From positions 20,163,760 to 20,227,759 of the forward strand of contig CM055191.1 in NCBI GenBank assembly GCA_029224185.1: a DNA stretch of 64,000 nt. Direction: 5' to 3'. This document shows, in pieces, positions 49,250 through 61,302 of the stretch; positions within the stretch are counted from its first letter, which is position 1; each line of letters begins with the position of its first letter. The DNA comes from Karalla daura (Eukaryota; Chordata; Actinopteri; Chaetodontiformes; Leiognathidae). Both the position numbers and the translations under genes were made by a program. A model generated the notes under the pieces. It was not told the DNA's origin, ran no database searches, and saw only the letters and a program-made list of their open reading frames with translations.

Positions 49250-49604
49250 AGACCAGCTGATCGCAACCTAGCCAAACCATCAAACCATCAAACCACCTAA
49301 AACCAACTAAAACTAGCCTAAACTGGTCTAAGCCAGCCTTTTTAGTAGGGCTATCTAGCTGGCCAACTACAGGCTAAAGTTTTTGCTTTGTTTTGTTTTG
49401 TTTTGTTTTGTTTTTGCATTGGTCAGTATTTAGCTTTTGGGGTGCAAGTCTGCTTCTTGTAAAAGTAATGTCAGAGAAGGCTAACAAAGTCTTTTTCATT
49501 CATCATTAAATATATCAGTATGGTAAGTGGCTCATTACAGCTTAGACCAGTCCAGGCTGGTTAAGCTGGTTTTACCTGATTTGATAGTTTAGTTTTTTTT
49601 TTTA
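49250..49604. repeat. Low-complexity AACCA/CTGGTT region with TTTTG tract
   Basis: Imperfect repeats of 'accatcaaacc', 'ctaaactggtctaagccagcc' and, further on, 'cttagaccagtccaggctgg' and 'ttaagctggtttta' resemble the CTGGTT/AACCAG-rich interspersed repeats of teleosts in opposite orientations. A (TTTTG)n tract lies at about 49,387-49,415. The element class is undetermined. Confidence 0.5.
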
Positions 49605-49725
49605 TGGTATTCACAACTGAGGGCAATTTAAAGAATGGACTGTGGGAGGAGAGCGGATGACCTACACATACAAGGCACATGCAGACTCACACAGACATAG
49701 CCAGGACCTGCACACAAACTGCCAT
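49605..49725 (-). mobile_element. SINE-like fragment
   Basis: 'gagggcaatttaaagaa', 'tggactgtgggaggag' and a diverged tail ending in 'cctgcacacaaactgcc' are the minus-strand core of the repeat also present at 6.4, 54.2 and 58.5 kb. Confidence 0.6.
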
Positions 49726-49880
49726 TGTGCTAAGTTTATGCTGATGCAAATTAAATGCACAACTAAATGAATCTACAATTGAACACGTTCTTCAGCTCAT
49801 CAAACAGCCTCAGTGCAAGACTTTACAGAACCAGAGAAAAACAATCAGCACAAGTAACTTGAGGAAACACCTGTACCAGT

Positions 49881-49926
49881 GACGTGCTAACACCAAGCTA
49901 ACACTGAGCTAACACCAAGCTAACTG
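49881..49926. repeat. Short 11-bp tandem repeat
   Basis: About 3.5 units of GCTAACACCAA or GCTAACACTGA in a row. Confidence 0.7.
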
Positions 49927-50409
49927 AGAAAGCTGCTGAGAGGAGTGAGACTGATGGGCAGAGTGCAGATGATCTAAAAAAATGTGGGCTCTTATTTGCA
50001 AGACTATCAATATTTTTTCCTGATTATTTTATTATTGTGTTTTTTGGCTCATTTAGATAATGCAGGTCATTGTGTTATTTTGCACCTATATGCCTCTATG
50101 AACCAATTTATGGCAATGGTGATTTCTTTCTATCACCTCTATGTACTGATATACTAAGCATCAGAGCACATTATGAAGCAGCGCTGTTCTTGTCTGAGGA
50201 TGACATACTAGGGCTCAGTGTGGATGTTTTATTTCTTCACTCTAAGAGGATGCGTGTGTTGGTGGGAGGCATTGCTATAAAATATTTAGCACTTGGACCG
50301 TGAAGTTAATTCACAGCAGCTTCCCTAATTGAAGTGATGTGGTTGGCCTGAACACGCACAGACCCTGTGGGGTAATAGCAGCATGATGATGGCTGTTATA
50401 GTACAGAGT

Positions 50410-50437
50410 TTGTGTGTGTGTTTGTGTGTGTGCATGT
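50410..50437. repeat. GT microsatellite
   Basis: Short imperfect (GT)n. Confidence 0.9.
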
Positions 50438-50731
50438 GGCTGATTAGTCTTTAACTACGCACAAAAATCAAAGTTCAATTAAATCTGCAAGTATTTGTGA
50501 GCAGGTCCTTGCATTTGCACCCATCAAGGGTGGGTCGACCGCAGAGTTAAAGCAGGTCGTAGGCCATCCCTAGACTTCTCTTTTTTTAGTACATTTTGAA
50601 GAGGACTCTTGCCTGGGCTGATAGTGACAATGAAATGTCTCTATCAAGGCTGCCATACAGCTACACCCCTTGACAGAGAAAAGCTTTTCAGAACTTTTGA
50701 TCACAATCCCATTTAAGTGATGAATGCTGGA

Positions 50732-50788
50732 AATGTAAATTTCCTTGAGGGAGTTATCCCAAAGGGATCAATAAAGTGAACTAAGTAA
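50732..50788 (+). mobile_element. Retroelement 3' tail
   Basis: 'aaatttccttgagggagtta' followed by 'gggatcaataaagtga' is the characteristic 3' end of many fish LINE copies ('atttcccttggggatcaataaagt'). The body upstream, if any, is not recognisable. Confidence 0.55.
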
Positions 50789-50940
50789 AGAACCGTACAC
50801 TGTTTGATTTTTGTTGATTTTATTAAGAGCGAACATGTTTAGCCTACGGCATCATCAGGTTCACTCAAGAATTTCCTGAGCACTCTCAGGTGTGATAAAA
50901 TCCTTTTCAGTAACATGATCTCTCTAAAATACTTTTTAGT

Positions 50941-51159
50941 CACCTGATCATACTCTTAAACTTATTTTTTAGGTGCATTATAAACAGTAAAATATAAAGT
51001 GTACAAGATACATTACAATAAATAGTGTCAAAAGTAAAAAACAATATACAACATGGGTAAATTATACAACAGACCAGTGCAATTATGTCATGATTTGGAT
51101 GTCAAACATCATACTTTTTTGCATCTAAAAAATATGACTTTAAGAGTATGATCAGGTGC
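50941..51159. mobile_element. MITE-like element with 37-40 bp inverted termini
   Basis: The left arm (50,941-50,977), beginning CACCTGATCATACTCTTAAA, is the inverted complement of the right arm (51,120-51,159), ending TTTAAGAGTATGATCAGGTG. There are only a few mismatches and a short gap. The 142-bp centre is AT-rich and noncoding. No convincing target-site duplication flanks the arms, so the superfamily is unknown and it may be part of a larger element. Confidence 0.65.
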
Positions 51160-51551
51160 TTGGAAAAAACTGGATTTAAAAGCTGAACTGGAGCAAAAGG
51201 CTACCAGGAAAAAAAAACAAAAAAATAGAGTTCATGGCTGAGCCGACTGGAAACAAAGGGAGAAACAGCGCAACCAAGCGCTGTGGCAAAAGGCTGACAG
51301 GAAACTTGAGCAGGAACACTGAGGAGACTGCAGCAGCAGGCAGGAGAACGAAGCACGAAGGTTAATTGAAAAACTGGCAACAGAGAGCTGCACTTAGGCC
51401 CTTACATACTGGCTGAGATGATGGTGAGATGGGTTGCAGGTGTGGAGAGTGGACAGGTGGTAATCAGTGCTGCAGGTTGGGGCTGCTGCTGTAGAGGTGC
51501 CCTCAGTGTGCCTGAAAGAAAAACAAAAGAAAAACACAACAAAATTGCATG

Positions 51552-51691
51552 CCCTCTGCCGGCCATAGACCAAATCATAACGTGATAAACCAATCCAAGT
51601 TCGGAAGAAAGCCCTGCTTTTTGGGGCCAACAGGATTTATGTTGCAATACCAGGGATGACCACTAGGTAAAATCGCATCACCGGCAGAGGG
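51552..51691. repeat. 140-bp segment bounded by 11-bp inverted repeats
   Basis: CCCTCTGCCGG at 51,552-51,562 is the inverted complement of CCGGCAGAGGG at 51,681-51,691. A short direct repeat of CCTATCC units follows at about 51,700-51,735. It could be a small nonautonomous transposon. CCCTCTGC-type sequence also recalls CTCF-like motifs. Confidence 0.4.
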
Positions 51692-51739
51692 GTGCTCTAT
51701 CCCTATCCTATCCAGGTGCCCTATCCCTATCCAGGTCTT

Positions 51740-54144
51740 ATAATACGTCCATGTATTGTGTATCATAGAGACAGGGCACGCCATTTTCATGAACAGCCAA
51801 TCACCTTTCACGATGGCTGCTAAGTGGCATGACTTGCCAATAAGGACTTTGATTTTAGTCTGTTTTGCAGGTTGTATGTGTAAGATTTACCCATTACTTT
51901 AGGGTTTCTTGGATTAATATAGTTTGCAAGGATTATATTAACCACTCTCCAAAATCACTTTTTTCAATGTGTGAGAGCCAGAGCCAAAGTAAAAGAGCAT
52001 GAAAAAAAATCACCAAATTTTGACACATGATAAAAATAATAAAAAGAAACACTTCAGATTTAATAGGGCTCTCTCAACTTTGTTGCTCAGATCCTAAAAG
52101 AAAAAGAAACATTTTGGAGAAGAAGCAGTCCAGCTCAGATAATGAATTCCAACATTGTGTTGAGCCTTTGTGTATTCATCATCTCTTTACCATAATTTAT
52201 GTGATTTTGCCCCCTCCTGCCACAGCTGCTTTTGCATTTTAATGCCTCAATAGCTCTTGATGATAATTATCTGTTGCTCCTCCGTCTCTCTGTCTTCATC
52301 AGGAGCTCTTCTGTTCAGCTATTATAAAGACGCCAAGTTGTAATCGTGGCCTACTCATCAGATGCCTAACATTTAGCTTTATCCAGAGGAGCCCATTTGT
52401 TCTGACAGACGCTCACCCAAGTTGAGATCAGCTCCTGGTTTCCCTGTGTGAAGATCCTTATGTGGGCTGAATGGTGAGCAAAGTCAGAGCAGCTGTTTGG
52501 TATGGACGAGGCCCACATTTCAGAAGGGATGGGATGAGTTTCATTCATTAAGTGAATGAGAAAGTCTTGAGCTCAGGCCAAAAGATGTTATTTATTTTTG
52601 GTGAATATGTGAGCCAAGCACTGAGTAGTCTGCTGGCACCACTGCCACTGGTCCAATTCTGCTCTGGATTTTTGTCGGGATGTTTATGTTGAATTTTCAA
52701 TTACAGTAGGAACAAAAGGAGCTCTCTCTTAAAAGCTGCAGTGGATGAATAATGCATTATATTAACACAGAAGTCACTGCTGAGAATTTGTGACTCGTAA
52801 GATATTCAGAGGTACCATTTCTTTTTCTCTGCTTAAAAAAAACCCATTGTAAACAGAATATTCTACTTCCAGCTTTAAGCCACTGGCTTCACATCATAGT
52901 TTATTTCATGCACTTGAATGATCGTTCAGCAAGAGACGAAAATCCCTGGAGGTGAAATATCAGCCTGGAAGAAAATCTGAAGGAATGAATTTCATAAATA
53001 TTAATGAGTTTGGAGCCAAAGGGAGGAGAACTGTTACCGCAAACCTGGAGCAAAATGTTAAGGAGTTCAGCAGCACAAAAAACTAAATGGGGATTAAATT
53101 CAAGTAACATTTACCTCATAGTAGCATTTTGCAGACCAAAGCCTTCGCTTGGCTGCATCCCAGGATATAAGTGTAAGTGGCTTATACTTGTTTTTGGCAC
53201 AAAAAGTTAAAACAAACTCTGTGGGAACCACTTTAAGCAGCCATTAGTGTTCACATCTTTAGGCATATAACATGTAGGCACAGTCTCACACAGAAGGCCT
53301 GGAGGTCACACAGATAAATTGAATCTTTATTAAATGTGGCGTGACGCAAATGCCTGCAACAAGTCTGCTCCTCTCGGTTTAAAGTGGCAATAAGAAGATT
53401 TGACCAGAGGGTGGTAGCAGAGACCCACAGTCAGTGTGGGAGCAGGGAGCTCTATCTGGAGCAGGGGCGGAGGAACCCTTCCACACTTTATTCTGCTAAA
53501 AAAGTAACATTTGTTTTAGTGCCCAAGGTTGGTACTTGTAAGTGTTATTATTTCATGCTGCCTTATCTTTTATTTTAAGTCTTTGAGAGGTCTTTTTAAA
53601 CATTTTTCTTTGCATCTAGTGGACAGCTGAGGTTATCCGACAAATTCATTCAGTAAACTCAGTACATTTCTATAGGTTTAATTTTCTATCAGTCAAAGTT
53701 TAGAAAAGTTTATGGTGAAAGCAGCAGGCACAATCTGAGCAGCCTCCCAGATGCCATGGGCGGACCCTGAGTGTTCACAGCCTGGGAGAATGGAGGTGAC
53801 CTGGCTGACGTCAGAGGGAACAGTGCTGCAGTGACAGTGGCGCCAACTAGGACTGTACCTGCAGGGATGGTGATAACACAATGGACTTAGACAGATGAGC
53901 CACAAATCAGGAGAACAACATGGGCAACTTTGGTCCTCACCAGTATGGAAAGATAACATGTAGCAGAACAAACCTATTCTAAAAAGAGAACGATTTTGGT
54001 CAGTTTAATTTTGTTTGGTCAGACTAGATGAAGTGCCCTAGCCATCTTAACCCTTGTTTCTATTTGGAGGGAAACTGAAAGTTAGTGGGCAGAGGGTTGT
54101 ATGCTTCACTTTGATAAAGAAGATAATCCGAATGATTTCCCCCT
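51740..54144. other. Spacer, no recognised gene
   Basis: Unique-looking AT-rich DNA with short, featureless open frames on both strands. Nothing further identified. Confidence 0.45.
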
Positions 54145-54350
54145 TGACATTTTTTCATCCATCTATCCAGTGGCATTGCAGGGATCTGCTTGAGCCTACC
54201 TCCAGCTGACAGGGTGAGGGTGGGGCATGCAACCTAGACAGGTTGCCAGACCATCACATGACACACAAACACCATTCACTGTCATACTCTCACCCAGGGC
54301 TAATTTAGAGTCTCCACTCAACCTTAATATGCATATATTCAGAGCATGGG
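54145..54350 (-). mobile_element. Degenerate SINE-like repeat
   Basis: The minus-strand copy includes 'catccatctatccagtggc' (3' tail), 'cctccagctgacagggtgag', 'caaacaccattcactgtcat' and 'gctaatttagagtctcca'. The blocks and order are the same as at 6.4 kb and 58.5 kb. Confidence 0.7.
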
Positions 54351-56895
54351 AGCAATCCAAAGCTGCTTTTGAGGCTTTCAACCTATTCACACTGCCTTAC
54401 TTCAACAGCTTCACAGTCCTTAAAAGTGAAAGAGTGAAAAATAATCAGGCGCTGAAATGTACTAAACTGATCCCAGAACTCAAGTCTTCAAGATTCCAGC
54501 GCTTGCTGAGATCTATCGGCGCCTGTTGTTGCTGCTGCCACTGCTGCTTCTGAACAATGACAAAGCTCTTTTGATCAATATTTTATTTTTTCATTTTACT
54601 AAAAAAAGCAAAAAACACTCTCTAAAAAACCATCCATTACTACAAGGCTGTGTGAATTATAAACTAATAAAGGTGAAGGGAGAACTTTAAATTGTTATTA
54701 TCATAGAGTAACTTTAGCAATGGATTGGGATATGTTTTGTTTTTTACTACTGGCATGTAGGGGACATGTGGGGTCAGTTATGATCACAAAATGTAGATAC
54801 AGTGTTGAAAAGAATGAAGGCAGCACTCTTGCTATATTGATTCATTCATATATTGATATCAGATTCACAACTTGTTAACAATAACATGCACTCTCTGTAA
54901 ATCCATGCAATTTTATTACAATCGCAATCAATCGGTGCAAGCATAACCATCCATTAACAGAAATATCAATAAAAAAACATTCTGCAGACAGCAATTACTA
55001 AATTTCACGGCCACCTGTGAATTCCACCTTTTGACCCCCTGGCTGTGAGGAGAAATGATGTGTCACGGTCCCATCGAAACCAGACACTTCATTCAGGCCT
55101 CTTCTAATAGACATGAAGAGGATCAATGCATTGCTGACAATGACTTCGTAAGGCAAGGTTAATGATGTACACACCAATATAAGACCTCTAGAAAGATCCC
55201 TGGGCAGACTCATGATTACGTTAAACCATGGTAATCCATTGCTGACACTTTGAACAAACACTACCAGAAACAGTCAGGCAATCATACTTCTTATCCAGTG
55301 TGGATAATCCACCCACTGCGCGGAAAAGTAGCCCACAGAAAATGCTGTGCCTTCTTCCAAGCAGTTATCCTGCAGACTGCTGAGCTCCAGTTGCTAAACC
55401 AACCTCCTGGGAAGGTTGTATAGACAGTAATATAAACCCATGCAGAGCCAACTGTGCTGAGATCGAAGTCATTTTCATGCCGCACTTTCCCACTTTTTCA
55501 CTTAAGCTCATGCAGCTTCCCTGGGAATAACAATCACACTAATCTGTGCGTCTGCCTGAAACCTCAACCAGCCTCTTAATCGTTTTGCCGTCAGGACCTG
55601 AAACACCCAGTGGGGAAGCTAATCATGCAATCAGGTTGTGAGCATGCACATTTCAGTTTTGTGCAGTTTTGTGGATATCTTGCAGATGGAGAGCACAGAT
55701 GAGAGAGGACTCCCTCTCACACCTTCACGGAGCTCCCTCAGAAGCACAATCGTCTCCTCTGCTTCATGCTACAGGTGTTTTCCCCCAGGGAAGAGAACTG
55801 CTGTGACTGCACCCACAGGTCCCAGTAGGCACCCTGCCCATTTCTGCATAGTGAGGTTGTTATCTAATTGAGCAGTGTGAATTTCTATTTTCTTTCCTCG
55901 TTGCTGAGGTGTGAGATGTCGTCTGAATGTAGGTAGACATCAGAGAGACAGGGAGAACAAGTGTATAGTATGAGACAGCATGACCCAGAAACAGCATTCA
56001 ATTCTCTGGTACATTTAACACATAGCTCATATGCAAGCCACTTCATCTGAACGGCATACTGCAGTGCTGAATTGCAAGCAGTTTGATGAAAAAGTGGACA
56101 GGAAAGCGGCTGCCATCATTTCTCCAACGATTCAAAACATGCTGGGAGCACTTTAGAGAGATTCTGAAATGCTTTGAGCTGTGTTTCATACAGATGTTTG
56201 TATTGTCTTGGGATTTTACTCTGTCACTAGATTCTCTTTTTTCTACTATTTCCTTAAACATATTGTCTTTTAATGAAAATCACTTGTTCTAACACCTCAT
56301 CATTACTGGGGACATCCCACTTTACGGTTAGCACTTCACTCAAACAACACACGCTGTGGAGCCAAACTTTACCACGTTATAAATTCCATTTTCAAAGAAT
56401 TTTCAAAAAAACATTCCAGGGCGACTTTAATTAGAGGAAATTGTACGCAAATTTCAATAGCATTCCTGGGTGATGGATTTTCAGAGCCATAAAAAAACCC
56501 AAAAAACAGCAATATCTCACCAAGTGTGAACATCAGAAACTTTGCCTTCAAGGAGAAGCTGCAGAAACCATATCCTATTCAACATTCACACCCACTGGCA
56601 CAGATACAAGGAGCATTTAATGTTTAAGATACTTTAAGTGTTGTGTATTTTAAACGAACTTTATTTCAACTCAGTGCATTTACATGTGCAGAATAAAAGA
56701 CGTTGATACATATGCAATTGCGAATATATGCAACTACAGCTCTACGGCAACTATATGATGTTGCGAAAAAAAATTGACCGTTCTTTTGGTGAAGCTGTTA
56801 AATATTGGATTTTAATGCTACAGACCACAGCGACAAAATCAAACCGGTTTCTCGCCACATGGGTGATACGAGCCGCGCATCTCAGTGAGCACTAT
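54351..56895. other. Spacer upstream of trhr
   Basis: No gene recognised. Likely to contain distal promoter DNA of trhr at its right end, but no specific site can be supported. Confidence 0.45.
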
Positions 56896-56932
56896 GGTGT
56901 GTGTGCGTGCGTGTGTGTGAGTGTGTGTGTGG
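56896..56932. repeat. GT microsatellite upstream of trhr
   Basis: Imperfect (GT)n with CG and GA interruptions, about 350 bases before the trhr start codon. Confidence 0.92.
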
Positions 56933-57278
56933 CTCTGAAGTGCAGAGGCTCTGCAGGAAGCTCAGTCCTGGCAGAGGGCGCACAGAGGCAGCAGCAGCCT
57001 GCGACACCTCCTCTCTTTTCTCTTTTTGGAAACTTGCGAGGCTCAGTCCACTTTTTAGCTCTGTTATTGTGGAACGCCTACTGGAGTCGTATTAAATGGC
57101 TTCGCGGTGCCAGAAACTGGATTGCGTGGCACGGTTTGGGCACTTTCCCTGGATTTGCAAGTGGGTGCGATGAAGTTTCTGGCAGCTCTGTGGTCGCTTT
57201 TGGACTTTTGGAATTTTTTCACCCTGTCTTCATACCTGTTGAGTTTCTGCTGAAGAAGCGCACCTCGCTGCGTGAACC
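56933..57278 (+). promoter_or_regulatory. trhr: trhr 5' flank / probable 5' UTR
   Basis: Moderately GC-rich DNA leading to the start codon. An overlapping frame of 187 codons running into the gene is not conserved-looking. The mammalian gene has a noncoding first exon; an equivalent here could not be placed. Confidence 0.4.
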
Positions 57279-58070
57279 ATGGAGAACCTGACGCTGGAGA
57301 ACAACACCGAGGCGCAGGAGAACCAGACCCTGGGCGTGTGGATGGACTACACGCTGCAGTACAAGGCAGTAAGCGTGTTCCTGGTGTCCCTCATCTGCGG
57401 GGTGGGCATCGTGGGCAACGTCATGGTCATCCTGGTGGTGCTGACCACCAAGCACATGAGGACCCCCACCAACTGCTACCTGGTGAGCCTGGCGGCTGCA
57501 GACCTGATGGTGCTCACGGCTGCGGGGCTGCCCAACATCACCGACGCCTTGTACGGACAGTGGCTGTTCGGGTACGTGGGCTGCCTGGGCATCACCTACT
57601 TTCAGTACCTGGGCATCAACGCGTCCTCCTGCTCCATCACCGCCTTCACCGTGGAGCGCTACATCGCCATCTGCCACCCCATCAAGGCGCAGTTCCTGTG
57701 CACCCTGTCCAGAGCCAAAAGGATCATCCTTCTGGTGTGGACCCTCACTTCTGCCTACTGCGTCATGTGGCTCTTTCTGTCCGACACCAAAACTCTGGTC
57801 TACGACAACGTGGAGCTGCTCAGCTGCGCCTACAAGGTGTCCCGCAACCACTATCTGCCCATCTACTTCACGGACTTCGCCGTGTTCTACGTGCTACCCC
57901 TCATGCTGGCCACCGTGCTGTACGGCCTCATCGCCAGGATCCTCATCCTCAACCCGCTGCCCTCCGACCCCAGGGACAGCACCCACAGGTGGAGGAAGGA
58001 TACGGCGCAGGGAGCCAGGGTGATGGGCACAGCCTCCTCCAGCAGCACCACGGCTGCCTCCCGCAGACAG
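57279..58070 (+). CDS. trhr: Thyrotropin-releasing hormone receptor, coding exon 1
   Basis: Encodes residues 1-264 of a class A G-protein-coupled receptor for TRH (pGlu-His-Pro-amide). The family couples mainly to Gq in pituitary and brain. The N-terminus has three N-glycosylation sequons (Asn3, Asn8, Asn15). Membrane segments 1-5 follow, with GNVMVI, LAAADL, ERY at 126-128 in place of DRY, and Cys102 for the extracellular disulphide. Tyr110 and Asn114 match the human ligand-contact residues Tyr106 and Asn110. The third intracellular loop is Ser-rich. The start ATG (GAACCATGG) has A at -3 and G at +4. The exon ends at CAG before a GTGTGT donor, phase 0, as in mammals; beyond that the frame reads an intronic GT repeat. 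The tmem74 neighbour supports the type 1 TRHR lineage; which teleost duplicate is unresolved. Confidence 0.97.
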
Positions 58071-58113
58071 GTGTGTGTGTGTGTGTGTGTTTGTGTGTGA
58101 TAGAGAGAGAGAG
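58071..58113. repeat. GT then GA repeat at the trhr splice donor
   Basis: (GT)n begins at the first intron base and is followed by a short (GA)n. Confidence 0.95.
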
Positions 58114-58175
58114 GTTTGCGTTCAAAAATTGACATTTCATCAACACTTCCCAACCCCCCTCAACGGAGAGTAAAA

Positions 58176-58360
<185 letters not shown>

Positions 58361-58459
58361 GAATAGGTAGAATTGGATTACGTTTCCTCTTTGCTTTAGC
58401 TCCTACAAAGTCAACTGAGATCCTATGTGAACTCCAATGTGATAAAACAAAACATCACA

Positions 58460-58755
58460 GCCATCCATCATCTCACCAGATTTGTACCCAGTGGTGTTGA
58501 AGGGGTCTGCTAGAGCCTATTTTCTAGCTCACATGGGGCAAAGGGAGGAAATACATTCTGTACAGGTCTCAGTTCATTACTGCACACACAGACACAGACA
58601 CTGACACACACGTACCATTCACCTAAGCATGCATGATTTTGGACAGTAGGAGGAAATAAGAGCACACAAAGAAAATCCACGCAAATGAGAACATGAGAAC
58701 TCTACAGAGAAAGGCTATGATTTGACCTGGGGTTCTTCTTGCTGTGAGGTGACCT
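58460..58755 (-). mobile_element. SINE-like repeat, most complete copy
   Basis: The minus strand reads from a tRNA-like head at the right ('gtcacctcacagcaagaaga', then 'accccaggtcaaatc') through 'ggattttctttgtgtgctc' and 'cctcctactgtccaaaatca' to 'ggtgagatgatggatggct' at the left. It lies antisense to trhr within its intron. Confidence 0.75.
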
Positions 58756-60089
58756 TGTGATAAACAAAACAACTCACAAACTCATAAACTCATCATTTTT
58801 AAGGCCAGTGAAGTTCAGGTGGTAAACAACAGAAACTTGACAAAGTTTGGGGAGGAATTTCCAGCCAAAGCACAGGGTCTTCAAAGGTCATTAACAGGCA
58901 ATACATGAAAGTCTTCTCAGTGTTACACAGTACTCAAATAGACTCAATAACTATAGTCCAAAATCCCATTTAAGACAAACTGAAAAATTGTTGTGAACAA
59001 TTGAGGTGACACAGCGTTAAGATTGTCTTTTAAATAGTTCATCGAAGTGAATGTGGAATCCAAGAAGCCCAAACACAACAGTACTTGATATAACTGCTGG
59101 CTCATGTGTACGTGGGATTAATTCAATTTCTTTTCTTTATTTTTTCCTAAAAATGTAGCAGGCCCTAAGCTTGCCTAGTGCTTCCCTGTATGATATACAG
59201 TGAATCGAAGTGCTGCCAGCTCTCATTCACTTTCATCTTGGGTCTGGTGTGAAGTGAAGTGCAAACACATCCAGAACTCAGTTTGCCATTTTTTCTCCAG
59301 TGGTATCAAGCTGAGCCACTTTTGGAAACCCTGAACCACAATTTCATGGTGTCGCTCATTGGAAACAACTACCAAAAATGATAAGACAACCCTGACTCAT
59401 TATTAACTTATAGGTGCAGCCATATTTTGCATTGCTTTACCCAGGGCTGAGTGCGTGTCTTTATGTCGTGAGTAAAACACATAACAATGAACTCTAGCTC
59501 ATCACATATCGTAAAGCCATCCCATGCATAACTGTATTTACTCCACTGACATCATCTGTAAAAGGCTTATGACAAAGAGGTCCCACTGTGGCACAAATAA
59601 AACCCACCACACCAGAGGCTCAGTCATAGTGTGCTAGACACACAGGTAAACAGCAGACGTTTGTTTATCAGATCAGTAGGAGAAGTCTTCCTGGAATGAC
59701 AGGGGGTGTGGTGTCCTGAGGGGGCGCATGGCCTATTGAGGAGTCTAATCACTTCGCCTCAACTCAAACACACTCCACCTTTAGCTCGTGTTCTCTTTGC
59801 GATGAATGCCCAGTAACAGACACACATCTGACAGGCGTTTTTGTCAACCGCTCATGCATGTTCGGTGCCGTCTTCCTATTCAGTTTTAGATGACTTGAAG
59901 GTTAAAAAAGTAGACTGAACAAATGAGGATGCAGGATTAAGTGTGTAATTAGATGACGATGGTGACCGTGCCTTCAGCCAATCTAGTTAGACCCACCTGA
60001 CGGCAAATGTGACGACATGACATGTTCGCAGTTTTTTTTTGGAGTGGGGGGGGCAGCTTTGTTTATTTATGGTCATATTTCACATTTCA

Positions 60090-60110
60090 CCCCCCCCCCC
60101 CCCCCCACCC

Positions 60111-60148
<38 letters not shown>
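60090..60148. repeat. C-run joined to CA microsatellite
   Basis: Seventeen C, one A, six C, then (AC)n to 60,148. Confidence 0.95.
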
Positions 60149-60151
<3 letters not shown>

Positions 60152-61269
60152 ACACTGGTGCCGGTGGAAAACCTGACAACCTGTATAAATCTCCCAACTC
60201 ACTTGGAGTTGTCTCTATAAAGGTCAGTGATGCCGAATTGCATCACTCTCTGAGTTTTAGGTTGCTTTCTAAGATGTTAGATTACACAAAACATGACTTA
60301 TAGAATGCCTTAACTAAACTAATGAATGAATGCCTTAACTAAACTAATGAAGATGTCAGACTCGTTAATACACATTACAACAGCAAAAAAAAAAAACTTT
60401 GTCAGATATACAGTAGATATAACTGAACTGAACTGCATTTGATGTGGAAAGGCTTTTCTGCATAGAGTTCTGAGTGGGTTCTCTCCATTTTCCTTCCACA
60501 GTTCTAAGCACTCATGCTTAAGGTATTAAGTTGGTCAGATAATGATGGAAGGTGAAGGTGCAGGGAGCCAAATGGATGGTTCATAAAAACATTTTGTTCT
60601 CACCTGACAAGTCACAACTGCTATACCTTTTTTATTAGGTCATTTGACCTATCAAAACCAACATTTGCAACCTACTGTGTGATCATAGGAAGACAGGGCT
60701 AACAGAGAGCTCTTGTGCCTCATCTGAGCCAGTGTACCAAACTGTCTAAAGATCAGTCTAGTATGAGAATTTGTAGGGAAAATTCTGGTTTCTGCATGTT
60801 AGAATCATACTGGCCTTGCACAGACTCAGCAACGTATTTATTGAAACTGGCGAGCTCAGCTGTTGGTCTTTAACACATTGAATGACAGTTAATGCTTGTG
60901 TCAAAGTTCAGGGCAATGCAGTAATACATTTTTAGTAAACCATTTTGGTTGAATACATTTTCAGAGCTCACCAAAATAGGTTTCATTATATCAGTATCAT
61001 CACATCTAATAAAGTTTAAGTCATTTTTTTTACTTGTTAATCCTTTTACTAAGACCTTGGACTAGAAAATCCTCATGTCACCATGTCTGTGGAGAGACTC
61101 ATGTATCCAAGTCACTGTAATCCAAGGAGTTGTAAGTCATCTTGTGTAAGGTGGTTGGCATCAACTCATGTTGACAGTATTTTAGAATGAAGAACAGATC
61201 ATCCTCGGCAGCTGTAATTACATAATCAAACACAATTTTTAGTGTATCCATCTCAAAATATTGTGCATG

Positions 61270-61302
61270 ATGACTGAATTTGTGAATGACAAATTCAGTC
61301 AT
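61270..61302. other. Perfect 14-bp inverted repeat in the trhr intron
   Basis: ATGACTGAATTTGT, loop GAATG, then ACAAATTCAGTCAT. Not flanked by an obvious repeat. Confidence 0.8.

Noticed and set aside
57219..57851. 210-codon open frame antisense to trhr exon 1
   Set aside because: It is a composition shadow of the GC-rich receptor exon: His/Gly/Val-rich with no domain.
57272..58132. 286-codon open frame overlapping trhr in another frame
   Set aside because: Out-of-frame shadow (His/Gln/Arg-rich). The receptor frame has all family motifs and conserved splice positions.
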